A stretch of 64,000 nucleotides of DNA from Glandiceps talaboti (GCF_964340395.1 NC_135558.1:7445001-7509000); one strand, 5' to 3'; shown: positions 1 to 12,577, numbered from the stretch's first letter. Notes: a model not told the origin generated them from the sequence alone. A program made the numbers and translations.

Positions 1-1464
1 TTTGCATTCAAATAACTTGAGTTTAAATGGTAGAAGAGATGTAACACAACTACAATTCTCTCTTTGCAATGTTGCATATGTGAAACAATTTTTTGATGAT
101 TTAGAAGCCAATACGAGATGAACCCGAGATATATCAACATATTTTCATAGGGATTGACGAGAAAGGAGTAATTGTGGTTTACTTTGTCACTTAGCTGTTC
201 GAGCGCCTTTGCCTGTATCTGATACGCTCGTAAAATCTAATTTTTTGGGACAGCGAACTTTGTCTAGTAGTGCATCCGTTATAGTTTCAATGCAAAAATT
301 ACCGTTGCTATGAGAAAAAGGGATTAACATTATGACAAAGTGATAGTTACTTGGCTTGGTGCTTCCAATGTACTGCGTATAAATGACAACGCATTCACAC
401 GTTCGAAGATTTAGTGGTTGTTTAGTGTGTCTGTTACTAGTATCAACCGTAAATATCAAGATAGTTCAAACATACTGAAAACCAAAAGCTGTGTAATAAT
501 CTGAACTCCATTGTACGGCTTGTTATTATTTTGACCATATGAATTGGAACAGCTGATGCAGTATACAATGGATGGAAATGATCTCCAGTAATCTAATTAT
601 CTCTTTGTATATAAGACAAACAATATTAATTGTGTACTTCCGATAACATGGCCTCAGAAAATAAGGAAGGTAGGTAGGTCAGGGTTTTATTTAATCTTTG
701 ATATCTTATCTTTTTATTGTTTTTCAAGTATTTTTGAAAAAATTTCTACACCCCAAATACAAAACAAAATGTCAGTCAGAATACCCCTTCTGTGATAGTT
801 TGATGAAATATAAACAGACATCGCTAGGAAAAGAAAACAGACATCAAGAAGACAGAGAATGTCTTATCTTTTTGTTTTAAATGTTTAAAAAATGCTTAGG
901 GTTGTAGGTTAAACTAGAGTTGGTTGAGTTATCAGAAACTCACATTTTTTTATATTTGGCCCAAGTTCAGCTGACGTAAAGACAAACGAACTATTGTAAT
1001 GAAAGTGTAACTGCTGGTAGCGGATGATATGAAAACAAAATTAATAAACCCTTCTCTAAAGACTAAATGAATATTATAAATTCCACATCGGAGATATACG
1101 GGTATATAAAGCGGATGTGAGATTTAATCCAATCAGAAGTCTTGAAGTGACTGAAGGCGTAGAGTGTTTAATTTAAATATGAGTTGTAATAGGTTTTGCA
1201 TGAGTTTTGTATATGTGGAAACGCCTAGTTTCTGTGCTGTATATGTTACATTTATTTGGTGGTTCTAGAGTTTCATCTTCCATTTATATCTATCTAAGCC
1301 TGGCACCTGTTACGAAATAAGTCTTCTTATATCCAGTATCCTGTATCCTTGTTGGTCAGTGGGCAGTGATTCTATAAGTGTACCTCTCGACCCCGGGCTC
1401 TCGACAGACTAATATGTGAGTGAGGTTCCCTGAGGGAAGCAGTTAATACCAGCGACTCGTAATG
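1..1464. other. Non-coding stretch, no recognised gene
   Basis: I see no protein family, RNA gene or clear repeat here. A 90-codon open frame on the minus strand (187-459) matches nothing I know. The only gene-like signal is a possible promoter and first exon near 606-670, listed separately. Confidence 0.5.
606..671 (+). promoter_or_regulatory. Possible TATA promoter with a tiny first coding exon
   Basis: A TATA-like GTATATAAGA lies at about 607-616. Roughly 35 bases downstream is AACATGG, a good initiation context, with the ATG at 649. The frame reads M-A-S-E-N-K-E and then meets AAG|GTAGGT, a plausible splice donor at about 670. No downstream exon that would continue it was recognised in the next 12 kb, so this is only a candidate. 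Confidence 0.18.
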
Positions 1465-1619
1465 ATCCATCCATCCATCCATCCATCCATCTATCCATCC
1501 GTACGTACGTACGTACGTACGTACTTACGTACATACATACATACATACATACATACATACATACATACATACATACATACATACATAGACAGACAGACAG
1601 ACAGACATACATACATACA

Positions 1620-1650
<31 letters not shown>
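1465..1650. repeat. Compound tetranucleotide microsatellite
   Basis: Blocks of (ATCC)n, (GTAC)n, (ATAC)n, (AGAC)n and (ATAC)n again follow each other. Each block differs from the next by one base of the tetramer, as expected from stepwise repeat mutation. The open frames here on both strands are repeat artefacts. Confidence 0.95.
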
Positions 1651-1651
<1 letters not shown>

Positions 1652-2087
1652 AAGTCAATATTTCCAGTTTGCTTCACTAGAGTGATCAATATGGAGTACC
1701 GTATTATACTGCTGTGTTAATAGAAAGTTCTATACAAAAAATAACTTGTTCTGTAGTGCTTACCTCTGGTAGTTTCAGTGGTAACGAATCCTCGTTTCTC
1801 AACACACTGCTTTAGTACGTACAATATACGTGATGGAATAGCAGAATACGAATCAAACACACGTCATCATGTTATGATAACGGCACCATTTGCACCGTCG
1901 ATAAACAGACGGAGAGTTTCTCTAATGATAATCTACTAAGCTAAGTCTCTGGGCACGTGTGGGGCCGCCTATGTATTTTTTTCAGTGACGCACAGACGTC
2001 AATCAAATGGCTATTTGTTTCGATTATTCAAATTGATAAATTCAATTTTAAAATGTCAAAACTGGAAATATCTAACTTTTCTTACAT

Positions 2088-2255
2088 CATGGTGGTGGTG
2101 TTGGTGGTAGTGGCGGCGGCGGTGGTGTTGTTGTTGTTGTTGGTGGTGGTGGTGATAGTACTAGTAGTAGTAGTAGTAGTAGTAGTAGTAATAATAATAG
2201 AGAAAATGGTGATGGTTAATGCATGTTGCGATGGTCGTGGTGGTGATGACGATTG

Positions 2256-2294
<39 letters not shown>

Positions 2295-2625
2295 CGCATT
2301 TGTTGTTGTTGTTGTGGTGGTGGTGGTGGTGAAGGCTGTGATGGCGGTGATCATGGTTGGTGAATGATTACTGTGTTGTTATTGTTGTTGTGGTGGTGGT
2401 GGTTGGTGGAGGTGGTGATGGTGGCGGTGGCGGTGGTGTTGTTGTTGTTGGAGTAGTGATGGCGGCGGCGGCGGCGGCGGTGGTGGTGGTGGTGGTGGTG
2501 GTGGTGTGGTGGTGGTGGTGATGGTGATGGCGGCGGCGGCGGTGGTTGTGATGGTGGTTGTGGTGGTTTGGTGGTAGCTGTGATGATAGTGATGGTGGGG
2601 ATGCTGGCTGTGATAGTGGTGGTAA
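2088..2625. repeat. Degenerate GGT/GTT/GGC trinucleotide repeat tract
   Basis: About 540 bases of G/T-rich trinucleotide repeats (GGT, GTT, GTA, GGC) with scattered interruptions. It stays open in many frames, giving poly-Val, poly-Thr and poly-His shadows that are not genes. The strong strand bias (almost no C on the plus strand) could favour G-quadruplex or R-loop structures. Confidence 0.9.
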
Positions 2626-3127
2626 CAACATTTGACATTATTGAATGTACTACGAGTAGTATTGCGCAATTCTAAAAATGTGCCCATATTACGCGAGTTA
2701 CAAACGTACCGTTGGAATGCATCCAGATAATGCATGAAATATTGACTGGGTTACTCAAAAACTAACTTTAAGCCATTTTCTGTCTTCATCTGCATTCTCC
2801 ATTTTGTCTTGAAAGGTGAACACGATGTCACCATAACCAAATACGTATTGTTTATCTTATCGTATACACGTACTTATTTTACCAAGTTCGTGTAACCTAG
2901 CTGTATGGCACTATTTTATAAATTCGACCCTGACTACAAATGTATTAGTTAGGGTCACGATCTATACATTATTTACATTCACAAGAACATAGTACAATGC
3001 AAGGCATAAATGCAAAAAAAAAAACAAACAAAAAACCGCAAAGTTTTTTTTAAATGAGTCTGTTCCTCACCATCGCTTCGAGGAAAGAGAGTGCACATCG
3101 GGAACAATTCACGGTATCTACCAGTCG

Positions 3128-3215
3128 CCACGTTAGCTAAGCTGATACAGCACTCTGACTAGTGTTTAGGGGATGTGGGTTTCAATTCCTACACGTGTCA
3201 CTTCTTTTCACATTT
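3128..3215 (+). repeat. Possible tRNA-derived SINE head
   Basis: The stretch has a pol III type layout: GTTAGCTAAGCTGATACAGC resembles an A box, and about 35 bases later GGGTTTCAATTCC resembles a B box. There is no convincing full cloverleaf, so a SINE fragment is more likely than a tRNA gene. Confidence 0.3.
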
Positions 3216-3291
3216 ATATAACAAAAAAATATGTATTTAAAATGGATGTTCAGAGTCAGGAGGATTTTATACTCAATTTTTCAGTACAAGT

Positions 3292-5369
3292 AAGGCTGCA
3301 TTCACAAATAATGGGCAGGGGGGGTTTGGAGGAATTGAGGGGGGGGACTTGAAAATTTGGAGGATGGTGGAGGGGGGACTTGAAAAAAAAAAAATTTGGG
3401 GGGGGGGGACCTAAAATATTTTCACATATAATAATGATGATGAAAACACATTTTGAGATACCCAATGTCTTTTTAATAACTTAAGTGTGTGTTGAGTTGC
3501 TTATCTCGCCCATTGTTGATCACAACTATTAAACCAACTGTAAAATGAGCACAGGAAGAGACTGCACAATATAGATAGCCCAAAATCACTGCAAAATGAG
3601 TATGACATAGTCTATGGACAATTTCAAAACATTGCACTATTTATCATACTCGACATCGGCTGATGGCATGTTGAACTGTCCTGAAGTGAATTTTAATCTT
3701 TTAAATAAACGTTTTGAACTATCTTGAACTACATAAATAAATAGATAAATAAATAAATAAATAACAATAATAAATAAAACTCTTCCAAAAAAACATGTAT
3801 ATAAAATCCTTTATGATTTCAGGCAGAAAGTACTTGTGACATTTCTTACAATTTATATTTGTAAAATGAATGTAAACCGGTAAATAAAAAATGTATAAAT
3901 ATAAATAAATTGTGTAAAAATTAAATAGTTTAATCGTTTAAAAGTTAAATTTGCACCATCCCTTAATTATTTGTTATCCATTTGTACCTGATTGATTATT
4001 GAAAGTTTTGAGCAAAGGACATCAAGCTCTGCATCTGAAGGCACATTTTGATAAATGTGAAATGAGTATAAATAGCCTGTCAGGCTGTCACTGATATTTG
4101 GTTGGTTGGTGGTGGTGGATCAACAGGTTTGATACTAATACAAATAAATAGTTACAAATAAGATTGTTGTTGAGACCCTTCATAGGGCTAATAACCACAC
4201 GGACTAATAGTCTTTGCAAATTAGGCTCATCTAAAATGTCTAGAGATGCAGAGCTCATTGTGTAGTACTATTGAGTGAAATTTTCTCCTATCCAAAAAAT
4301 AAAACAATGCAATATGTGAAAGGCCGGAGAGCAACAACATGGAAGACCAGAAGAATTGATGAATAGTTGTACAAAAGTCAATTACAAAAGAATTGTTGCA
4401 AACTGAAACATTATATACAATAATGGCCACCATTTTACCTGTTATTTCCATGAATCTGCATCATCGCTACCATGGTGTATATTTATTTGCTTGGAATGTT
4501 TGGCTTAAAGGACAGAGTTGCCCTATTTTAAAAGTTTACATGTATTTGTTTTATTTTGAATGCACATTTGTATATGCTGTTTGCAAAAGACTGTACAGTA
4601 GTCTACTTGTCTCTAGATCCATTAATTTTAAAAACACTATGCAAAAATAATATTGGAAAGTATTCATGTAAATTTGTTAACAGGGTAGGAGTATGGCTTT
4701 AAAAAATAATTCAGCACTGTTCAGCCAAAAAACATTAGTGAAACTGGAGAACTAAAAATCATGTCAAAATTTGACAGCCTTTTAACAAAAAAAGGTGCAA
4801 AACATGTATATACACAAGTTCCTGTATATAAAACAACTAATATTAATTACCCTGTGTTCAGCTTCAATATACACTCAAGTAATGTTAAAGTCTGTGCAAA
4901 TGAGTAAAATTTGGAGATTCCAAATGTAAACATGTTCATGCAATTACATTAGAGACAATGTATGTATGTATGTATGTATGTATGTATGTATGTATGTATG
5001 TATGTATGTATGTATGTATGTATGTATGTATGTATGTGTGTGTGTGTATGTATGTATGTATGTACGTATGTATGTATGTATTTATGTATGTATGTATGTA
5101 TGTATGTATGTATGTATGTATGTATGTAGGTAGGTAGGTATATGTATGTATGTGTGTGTGTGTGTGTGTGTGTACACATGTGTATGTGTGTGGCTATATA
5201 TATGTTATATAAATAAATGTGTGTGGGGGGGGGCTTGAAAATTTCTTACCATGTGGAGGGGGGATCTGAATTTTTTGGGTTATAAAAGGGGGGACTTGAA
5301 AAAAAATCTAAATTTGTCATGATTCCTCCTCCGACCCCCCCCTTCCCATTATTTGTGAATGCAGCCTAA
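3292..5369. mobile_element. TIR element ~2.1 kb with TAA target duplication
   Basis: GGCTGCATTCACAAATAATG near 3294 is matched by its reverse complement ending at about 5367, and both outer edges carry TAA. Just inside each end are G-runs (plus strand) broken by GACTTGAAAA-like motifs. The interior holds AT-rich DNA and an (ATGT)n tract but no transposase frame, so it is non-autonomous. A 3-bp TWA duplication with GG-starting TIRs is typical of PIF/Harbinger-type elements; that class assignment is inference. Confidence 0.7.
4958..5190. repeat. (ATGT)n / (GT)n microsatellite
   Basis: Mostly perfect ATGT repeats with short GT and AGGT blocks, lying inside the 3292-5369 TIR element. Confidence 0.95.
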
Positions 5370-6034
5370 GTTTAAAGAATGAATTTTGTATCAAGGTTGA
5401 TTACTCAAGGCGTTTATAATGATGGTGATGGCCTGACATGATCTCTAGGGCCGAGGGCACGGACATTTGAAGTCCTAACTACGTACAAGATTCAAGCTGT
5501 TTTTGTTCTCATAAAAGTTATAGTTCAATAAAAAGAATGGAAATACAATACCTTAGAGATGTTGTCTACAATTCACACACATTCACCTTCCTCCTCGTTT
5601 CAGCACGTTTGAAATTCGCCGAAAGATACTTGGTAAATAATCATTTTGTTTGAACAGCGTTGGTGGGAATATGCCCTAAATTCCCATGTGTTGCATAAAC
5701 CAGCGTATAGCAGCTGACAGTAATAGTTCTTCATTCAATGAATGTAGCTCTACAGAAGCGTGTTTTATGATTAGCATTACTGTATGTAAATGGGTGACAA
5801 ATTAGTTTCGTGTACATATTAGTACTTTCTTTGTACGCACACAATGGTACGATCCTTTAGAGCTTATTAACATTACCAATATCCAGGTTTTGAATCTAAC
5901 ACTTTGAAAGTCCTTAGGTATGACTGTTACGTACGTTATGCCTACACCGATTAATCGACTCACACATGAACGAATACAGAATTACTTTTACACTAACATA
6001 CATGATTTGTTCAGGAAATTATCACGTGCTGTGG

Positions 6035-6035
<1 letters not shown>
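5370..6035. other. Non-coding stretch, nothing recognised
   Basis: Unique-looking AT-rich sequence with only short open frames and no recognisable domain or repeat. Confidence 0.5.
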
Positions 6036-6065
<30 letters not shown>

Positions 6066-6097
6066 TGTATGTATGTATGTATGTATGTATGTATGTA

Positions 6098-6136
<39 letters not shown>

Positions 6137-6191
6137 GTAGGTAGGTAGGTAGGTAGGTAGGTAGTAGGTAGGTAGGTAGGTAGGTAGGTGT

Positions 6192-6230
<39 letters not shown>

Positions 6231-6234
6231 CAAT
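6036..6234. repeat. Compound (ATGT)n-(GT)n-(AGGT)n microsatellite
   Basis: An (ATGT)n block passes into (GT)n, then (AGGT)n, then (GT)n ending in GCGCGCGC. Open frames across it are artefacts. Confidence 0.95.
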
Positions 6235-6240
6235 GTATGT

Positions 6241-7837
6241 TACCTGCAAGTTGTCTTTCCTCACTTGCGTTACCCAAAGAATACATTCTGTACACAGTAC
6301 ATTTTCTATAAACTCAATCTAACGAGAATAAGTTTCTGCCATCAAACAGTGTCACAGCTGATTATTTTATTTACATCAAATTTATATATTCCTTTATTTT
6401 CTTTGTACTGAAACCGACCAGCTTTGTTCGGAAATTACATTTTCTTTAGAAGAGGTGATCTGCATTTATTATATATTGCAGATTGCAGACCTTTATCGAT
6501 TCGTAGATATGATCGACCTGGATTTTCTAAATGCTTTAACTTCAAATATATTTTTTCCGAAACATGTGTTACACGTAGGGTTTGTCATCAATTGGTTCAT
6601 CTTTGTGTGGATGATGATGTATACACACGTAGTATGAAAATTATGCTCAGTTTTCGTCAATTTCCTTTCAAAATAAAAGTTACAGATGTTTTACTACTCA
6701 CAGAAACGTCCCCAAGCATAGGTAGTAAATGGCAGAGCTCTAGAATAACATTATTGGCTGCATATTTACCTATGAAATCTTTCCTCAGACATCATTTTAT
6801 TCGTAACGCTTGACCTAAATACAGCTCAAATGGAAAACTGAGCAAACCTTAATTCAAACATACATTAATTCTTACCTCGAATAACATATTATCACCTTCT
6901 CTACCAAAAGTTCCAGATGCTCCTTTTTTCTCTCATCTTTGAACACGTGGTAATTTTAACTACTGTACAGAATATTTATAATACCATGGCGAATCATTCG
7001 TTCAGCACCGTGGTCGATGCATTTTAATGCGTTCGTATGTTATGGCGTTAGACTAATCTGATGGAGAATGCAAATATTTCGTGGGAGTGAATAATATGTA
7101 GCAGAATGATGGGGAGGTGGTAGTGGGGTGTATGACAATCTGGGGGGAGGGGGAAGGGGAGGCGGACACATATTTCTAAGGGTGGAGTTAGATCCTGCGG
7201 GAGTGTTTGTAGTGAAATGTTGCAATGGGAGGGTACATACAAATAGCTTTTACTGTAAGACTAAGAATTGTATCAATATAGTACATTAACTATATTTTCG
7301 AAGCTTGAATGAATTCAGAAAATTTGGGTGGTGGCTACACCCGATTTATATTGAACACATATTGCCTGGCCATGAGGGCTATAGCACCCATTTATTACAG
7401 CCGAGGGATTGTGAGTTACCAGAATCACATGCTATTTCCCGAGGCCACCCCATGTAACTTTACTTCGGGTGCATACAAATATATGGTTGTACTTCACTGA
7501 AACTTTGATTTCGTTGTTTTTTCTACAATGTTTTCATCTAGTTGGCAACTTGCTGAGCATTCATTTCCATCTGGCTAGTATCACGAGAGTTCTTTGGCAT
7601 TCACGTGCTGCCACTGCTGGCACTACCAAAGATAAAGTACTATTGACTCTTGAATTGTTGATAATCTCTGCTGATACACGGCTCATGACACGTGCAATCA
7701 CATTGTAAGTAGACCCAGTTTAACTCCCAGCTCGTATCAGTTTTGGGAAGTTATGTGTTGCTATTCTATAACAGCTATTTTGATACGCCCTCCATTTACC
7801 TTGAGAACAATGAAATATTATATATTCTGCAACATGT
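6241..7837. other. Non-coding stretch, no recognised gene
   Basis: A 129-codon plus-strand open frame (6424-6813) has no recognisable domain, and a G-rich patch lies at about 7110-7165. I found no convincing exon. Confidence 0.4.
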
Positions 7838-8237
7838 AATTAGTACGGGTGGGGAAGGGGGTATTCCCCAAAGTTTCTGGCGGGGTGTGTGCGGCCCATG
7901 TTCAAAACACCCATGTATATTCCAAAACATATATTTTATTAAGGACGGTATTTTTGAACATTCATAAATACCTAATAACGCCATTATTTTGTATAATGAC
8001 CATCCTTGCATAGAACATCACAAGTTAGCTGGTAAATTACCTTTAGTCTGATGTCGTGAATGGATAGATGTTTGCTCTGTTATCGATAAAACGATAAGTA
8101 AATTTCAGATGAAAAGACATTTTCGTGAAAATGTGTCACATTTGGGCGGCACATACACGTATGCGTATACCTTTCTTTGGGAATACCCCCCCACCCCCCA
8201 CCCCCCACCCCCACCCCGGAATTATTAGTCTAATTAT
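7838..8237. mobile_element. Foldback MITE-like element with G-rich ends
   Basis: The left arm (about 7838-7905, containing GGGTGGGGAAGGGGGTATTC and a GGCGGGG/CGGCCCAT segment) is matched in inverted orientation by the right arm (about 8145-8237, containing GGGCGGCACAT, then TTTGGGAATACCCC and C-runs). The 400-bp size and lack of coding sequence fit a non-autonomous DNA transposon. Confidence 0.55.
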
Positions 8238-8548
8238 CATCACCAGGACAGTACCGTCGTTTTAAAATCGGCCATCGCTCCAATGTTCTACAGGATTGAA
8301 ATCATTACAACCTTCAATGGCGAAAATGTGGGTTTGCAGAGATTGAAAAGAAAATTGAAAAGTTGAAAAGGAATTTCAAATTACTTCTAACAACCTGTTG
8401 ACTGTTCAAACTTTCAATTTGTAGGTATCAATTCCAAAGTAATATGAATCAAAATTATTTTAACTTTATGGTTACAGTGATAGAAAGGGTATTAATTTGA
8501 TGGAGACAACCGTCATAGTATATATTTTTAAGGGCACATGTTGGATAA

Positions 8549-8610
8549 CTACAGTGAAACTCCGATTATCTGAACTCTGGTTATCCGATTTTGAAACATC
8601 TGGGTGACAA
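8549..8610 (+). mobile_element. Relict pogo/Tigger-like terminal sequence
   Basis: TACAGTGAAACTCCGATTAT followed by TCTGAACTC and GGTTATCCGA resembles the terminal repeats of pogo-like DNA transposons, which start CAGT next to a TA target. I could not find a matching opposite end, so it is a degraded fragment. Confidence 0.4.
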
Positions 8611-8695
8611 AAACAGTAGTCTGACAGAGCAAGACGTAAAGTTGGTCCCGGAGTAACGAATGGACCCGTTGTGAAGTTATCCATATGGTTCCATT

Positions 8696-8875
8696 GACAT
8701 TATAGCATAATGCGAGAATCTAAGATTGATAGACCTTTACATGTAATGTCGTGTTTTTTCAAACATATGTCCAACAATACAAGCCATATGCCAATACAGA
8801 TAGGTTTATTTTCAAAATATGAGGAAAATGCATCATAACACACAGATTCAAGCGTGTAAGGAATATAAACAAATT
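8696..8875 (+). repeat. Duplicated segment, copy 1
   Basis: This segment (starting CATTATAGCATAATGCGAGA and running through CAATACAAGCCATATGCCAA) recurs with substitutions and small indels at about 10083-10236. The copies are direct repeats about 1.4 kb apart. Copy 1 runs straight into the ~28-bp minisatellite, which seems to have grown from its 3' end. Confidence 0.7.
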
Positions 8876-9415
8876 CAAGCATGTAAATACAGATACACAA
8901 ATTTAAGCATGTAAAATACAGATACACAAATCCAAGCAGTAAATACAGACACGCAAATTAAAGCATGTAAATACACATACACATATTCAAGCAATAAATA
9001 CAGATATACAAATTCAGGTATGTAAATACAGATATACAAATTCAAGCGTGTAAATACAGATATGCGAATTCAAACATGTAAATACAGACACAAATTCAAG
9101 TATGTAAATACAGACACAAATTCAAGCGTGTAAGTACACATACACACATTCAAGCAGTAAATACAGATATACAAATTCAGGTATGTAAATACAGATATAC
9201 AAATTCAAGCGTGTAAATACAGATATGCGAATTCAAACATGTAAATACAGACACAAATTCAAGTATGTAAATACAGACACACAAATTCAGGCATGTAAAT
9301 ACAGATATACAAATTCAGGTATGTAAATACAGATATACAAATTCAGGTATGTAAATACAGATATACAAATTCAGGTATGTAAATACAGATATACAAATTC
9401 AGGTATGTAAATACA
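8868..9415. repeat. ~28-bp minisatellite
   Basis: About 20 tandem units of AAATTCAAGC-ATGTAAATACAGATATAC type follow each other directly with no unique spacers. Units near the 3' end are nearly identical, showing recent expansion, while the 5' units are more diverged. The unit matches the end of the duplicated segment at 8696-8875. Confidence 0.9.
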
Positions 9416-9718
9416 AAAATAATTCCTATGTGTACTGTCACTAAAGTCAAACCATTTTATGTAGATTATATGATAACACTAGTCTTTTCCTTTTATATAT
9501 ATATATATATATTCTTGAATTGGAAGTCCCAGTACGGTGTTTCTACGTTTGAATGTCTTGTTGGTTGGGAGATATTTCTCAAGAATAGATTTATTGTACG
9601 GCAGTTAAAATATCATAAAGTTCATTATCAAGTATGGTTATATTCACTTCCAATTCCCTTGACCTCGACAAATTTTCAGACGATAAAAAGTGCTTTGATT
9701 CACCGTAACGGCTGGACG

Positions 9719-10385
9719 TATATTAATCTGATTAAAATCCGATGTTCATTCATTCCGTTCATTGTTATTTTACTTCGGTATTTTTGCTGGAATTGACCTT
9801 CGTGATAAATGTTTACGTTTTCGTTTTGATGGTCGGCGCTACATCAGATGTAGACATTATGTAGTTTAAGTAGTTTAGTTTATTTCAAATGCTAAGGCCT
9901 CAGCCCATCGCACCAAAACATTTTCCATAACAGTAGAGAAAAAAAGAACAAAGAACTGAATATCGTTCTACTAATAATTAACGGAAAAATAATTAAAGGT
10001 AAAAATATGATAGGGGAGAACATATACATCTGTGTTTGCTGAACAAAACTAGTACGAGTGTTGAAAGCTTTATGAACAATGTAGACATTATTATAGCACA
10101 ATGCGAGAATCTAAGATTGATAAACCTTTTCAAACATGTGTCCAACAATACAAGCCATATACCAATACAGATGGGTTTATTTTCAAAATATGAGGAAAAT
10201 GCTTTAATTCAAGCGTGTAAGGAATATAAACAAAGTGTTTGTCAGATGTAGAGTCGGATGTAGAGGCGGTCATCAAGACGTAAACATGTATCACGAAGGT
10301 AAATTCAAGCAAAAAAAACGAAGTAAAATATGAATGAACGATTAGCCGACATCTACATCGGATTTTAATCAGATTGGATATATAT
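9719..10385. mobile_element. MITE-like element with ~150-bp inverted repeats
   Basis: The left arm (about 9719-9870) contains AATCTGATTAAAATCCGATG, TTATTTTACTTCGG and CCTTCGTGATAAATGTTTAC. All three recur in reverse complement, in the opposite order, in the right arm (about 10230-10385). The interior (about 9880-10230) includes copy 2 of the 8696 segment and no transposase. This fits a non-autonomous DNA transposon or foldback element. Confidence 0.65.
10083..10236 (+). repeat. Duplicated segment, copy 2
   Basis: Diverged direct copy of 8696-8875, lacking the ~20 bases around TACATGTAATGTCGTG and without an expanded minisatellite. It lies inside the 9719-10385 inverted-repeat element. Confidence 0.7.
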
Positions 10386-10983
10386 CTGACGATTGGACTC
10401 GTGGAAAGAGATGGGACTTGCTATTGTTCCCATGTGCATCGTGTTTCGTAACGATTAAAGCTTATTACATTCATGGCGTACTTCTGGTATATATGGCAAT
10501 ATTTTGGACGGACTCTAAATGACACGTTTTACCCGAATCTAGTGATGGTTTCAACAAACAAACAAACAAACAAACAAACAAACAAACAAACAAACAAACA
10601 AACAAGCAAACCACCCCACCCATCCCTCTGTGTGGTTGTAAGTGTTCCATATCATCACAACTGTTTAAATCCTAAACTAAAATTCGTGAAACACTTCACT
10701 TATCCTATGTCTATAAGAGCACAAATATTAGCAAAGATAAAAAAAACCTACTTGCCTATGTCAGTTAAATTCTTTTTCTATCTGTACACAATTGATCCTT
10801 TTAGGATATCACATTCAACCATGTGAGCTCAGTAACTCTTCGACTACATTGTACTTTAATCATTCCATTTTCCTCTTCCTTTATTTTCTACACTGTGCAA
10901 GGTCAGTATTAGACCATCTTACAGCCTCAATAGCTTGGCTAAATTGTCTGTATAATGTCTACTTTGTCCGTCCAGCTACCATT
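10386..10983. other. Non-coding stretch with (CAAA)n tract
   Basis: Contains a perfect (CAAA)n run at about 10555-10605. No recognisable gene; a 117-codon plus-strand frame here spans the repeat and has no domain. Confidence 0.5.
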
Positions 10984-12577
10984 TAGGGACCGGACAGAAT
11001 TTACGGCAGGGGGGGGGGCCTGGGGAGAAATTATCTCTGACTTGTTTTTTTTCCTGGCCCCCCCATCCACTGTGACCAAAATTTCACAGCCCCCCCTTTC
11101 AAAAGTATAAAAATTTCATGGCCCCCCCCCCAAAAAAAAAAAAAGAAAAGAAAAGAAAAAAGTGCACAATATCCTGCCCCCTACAATAACTAAAAAGAGT
11201 ACAATTTTTTTTTGTTACTGTAGCACAACTGTAATATTTCTTTTGGTACTACTATTATGTTACTATTTCAGCCCAAACAACTTAGTAGTTGTAGAGGAAT
11301 TTTTTTAGAAAACAAAACAAAATAAAACATTTTGACCATACATGTAATCATACACATGTGGTATAATCTTGTGTATTTCCCAACTAGACACCATAAGTAG
11401 TCATCACTTAATACCAAGGCATTTGATGTGGTGGTTTTAACTGTCATTCACTGATACATACACAGAAACACAGACACAGAGTTAAACACACATTCACATG
11501 CGTGATTTGTGAAAAACTGTAGTGGGGACATTTGTGGGGAGTATCTAAGAACATCACATCACCTACATAGTGTATTCAAATATCTATTTATACTCATAAC
11601 ACAATAACTATCTAATGTCAGACATTTGTGATGTCATGAAGTGCTAGCAAACTAAGGATTTTATGCAGCTTTCACTTTCCTACACCAAATGCATTACCAA
11701 TACACCTGTAAATGTAAGACATTTGTGACTTCATGTCACTGATGAAAAAACACTTAACACCACGCAGACATCTAAATGCTTTACAATATTTAGTACAGAT
11801 AGATGCATTTGATGATGCTGAGGAGGGAAATAGTTTAATTTCACTGGTTTTAGATAGAAAGAAAGACACGTCTTGCCTCATATCTTCAGACTCTAGTGAG
11901 TCTGAGAGTGAAACTCAAGAATAGTGTCAAGGAAAGAAATAAAACACCTATCTAAATTAATCTGGCCAGACGTTTTTGTATTTACATTTTTCACCAAAAG
12001 GTCACTTTTTAAACACATAAATTACAGGTCCTATGCTAGTATATTACCATATATATATATTAGGACCTGTAATGTATCCTTGATGGTAATTACACACTGA
12101 ACCTGTTTCCACAGTGCTAAAATGTATGTATGTATGTATGTATGTATGTATGTATGTATGTATGTATGTATGTATGTATGTATGTATACATATGTGTGTG
12201 TGTGTGTATGTATACATATGTGTGTGTGTGTGTGAACAACTTGGAGTATATAAGAGTAATTAAGGGTGTATCAAATTAATCTTGAGTAGTGTTTTTATGC
12301 TTCACTAAATACAAACGTACACACTTCCATTTTAATACATAAATGAAAGTGTAGACATTCAATATTAAAGGCGATATCAAGTGCTATCTCATGCAATGCT
12401 AAATTTTCTAACATATTAATTTTTTTCAATGACAAAATATTTCGCGGCCCCCCCCCCCTTTCAAACCATGAGAATTTTCATGGCCCCCCCCTTCAAGCCT
12501 CCCATTTTTTTCATGGCCCCCCCCCCAATTTCTCCCCAGGCCCCCCCCCTCTGCCGTAAATTCTGTCCGGTCCCTTA
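10984..12577. mobile_element. TIR element ~1.6 kb with TTA target duplication
   Basis: The left end GGGACCGGACAGAATTTACG (from about 10987) is repeated in reverse complement at the right end (CGTAAATTCTGTCCGGTCCC, to about 12575). Both outer edges carry TTA. Inside each end are long G or C runs and phrases such as GGCCTGGGGAGAAATT and its complement. The interior has a 63-codon acidic frame (11733-11924) but no recognisable transposase, so it looks non-autonomous. End structure and TWA duplication match the 3292-5369 element in type. Confidence 0.75.
12121..12233. repeat. (ATGT)n / (GT)n microsatellite
   Basis: Perfect ATGT repeats followed by two TATACATATG(TG)n units, inside the 10984-12577 TIR element. 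Confidence 0.95.

Noticed and set aside
187-459. 90-codon minus-strand open frame
   Set aside because: Looks less repetitive than most but matches no family I know and has no clear exon borders.
1957-2735. Several open frames on both strands (poly-Val, poly-Thr, poly-His, poly-Pro)
   Set aside because: They are translations of a GGT/GTT/GGC simple repeat, open in many frames at once.
6424-6813. 129-codon plus-strand open frame
   Set aside because: No recognisable domain, AT-rich text, no splice or promoter support; length is possible by chance in 64 kb.
8868-9415. Possible CRISPR-like repeat array
   Set aside because: Units abut directly with no unique spacers and the genome is animal; it is a minisatellite.
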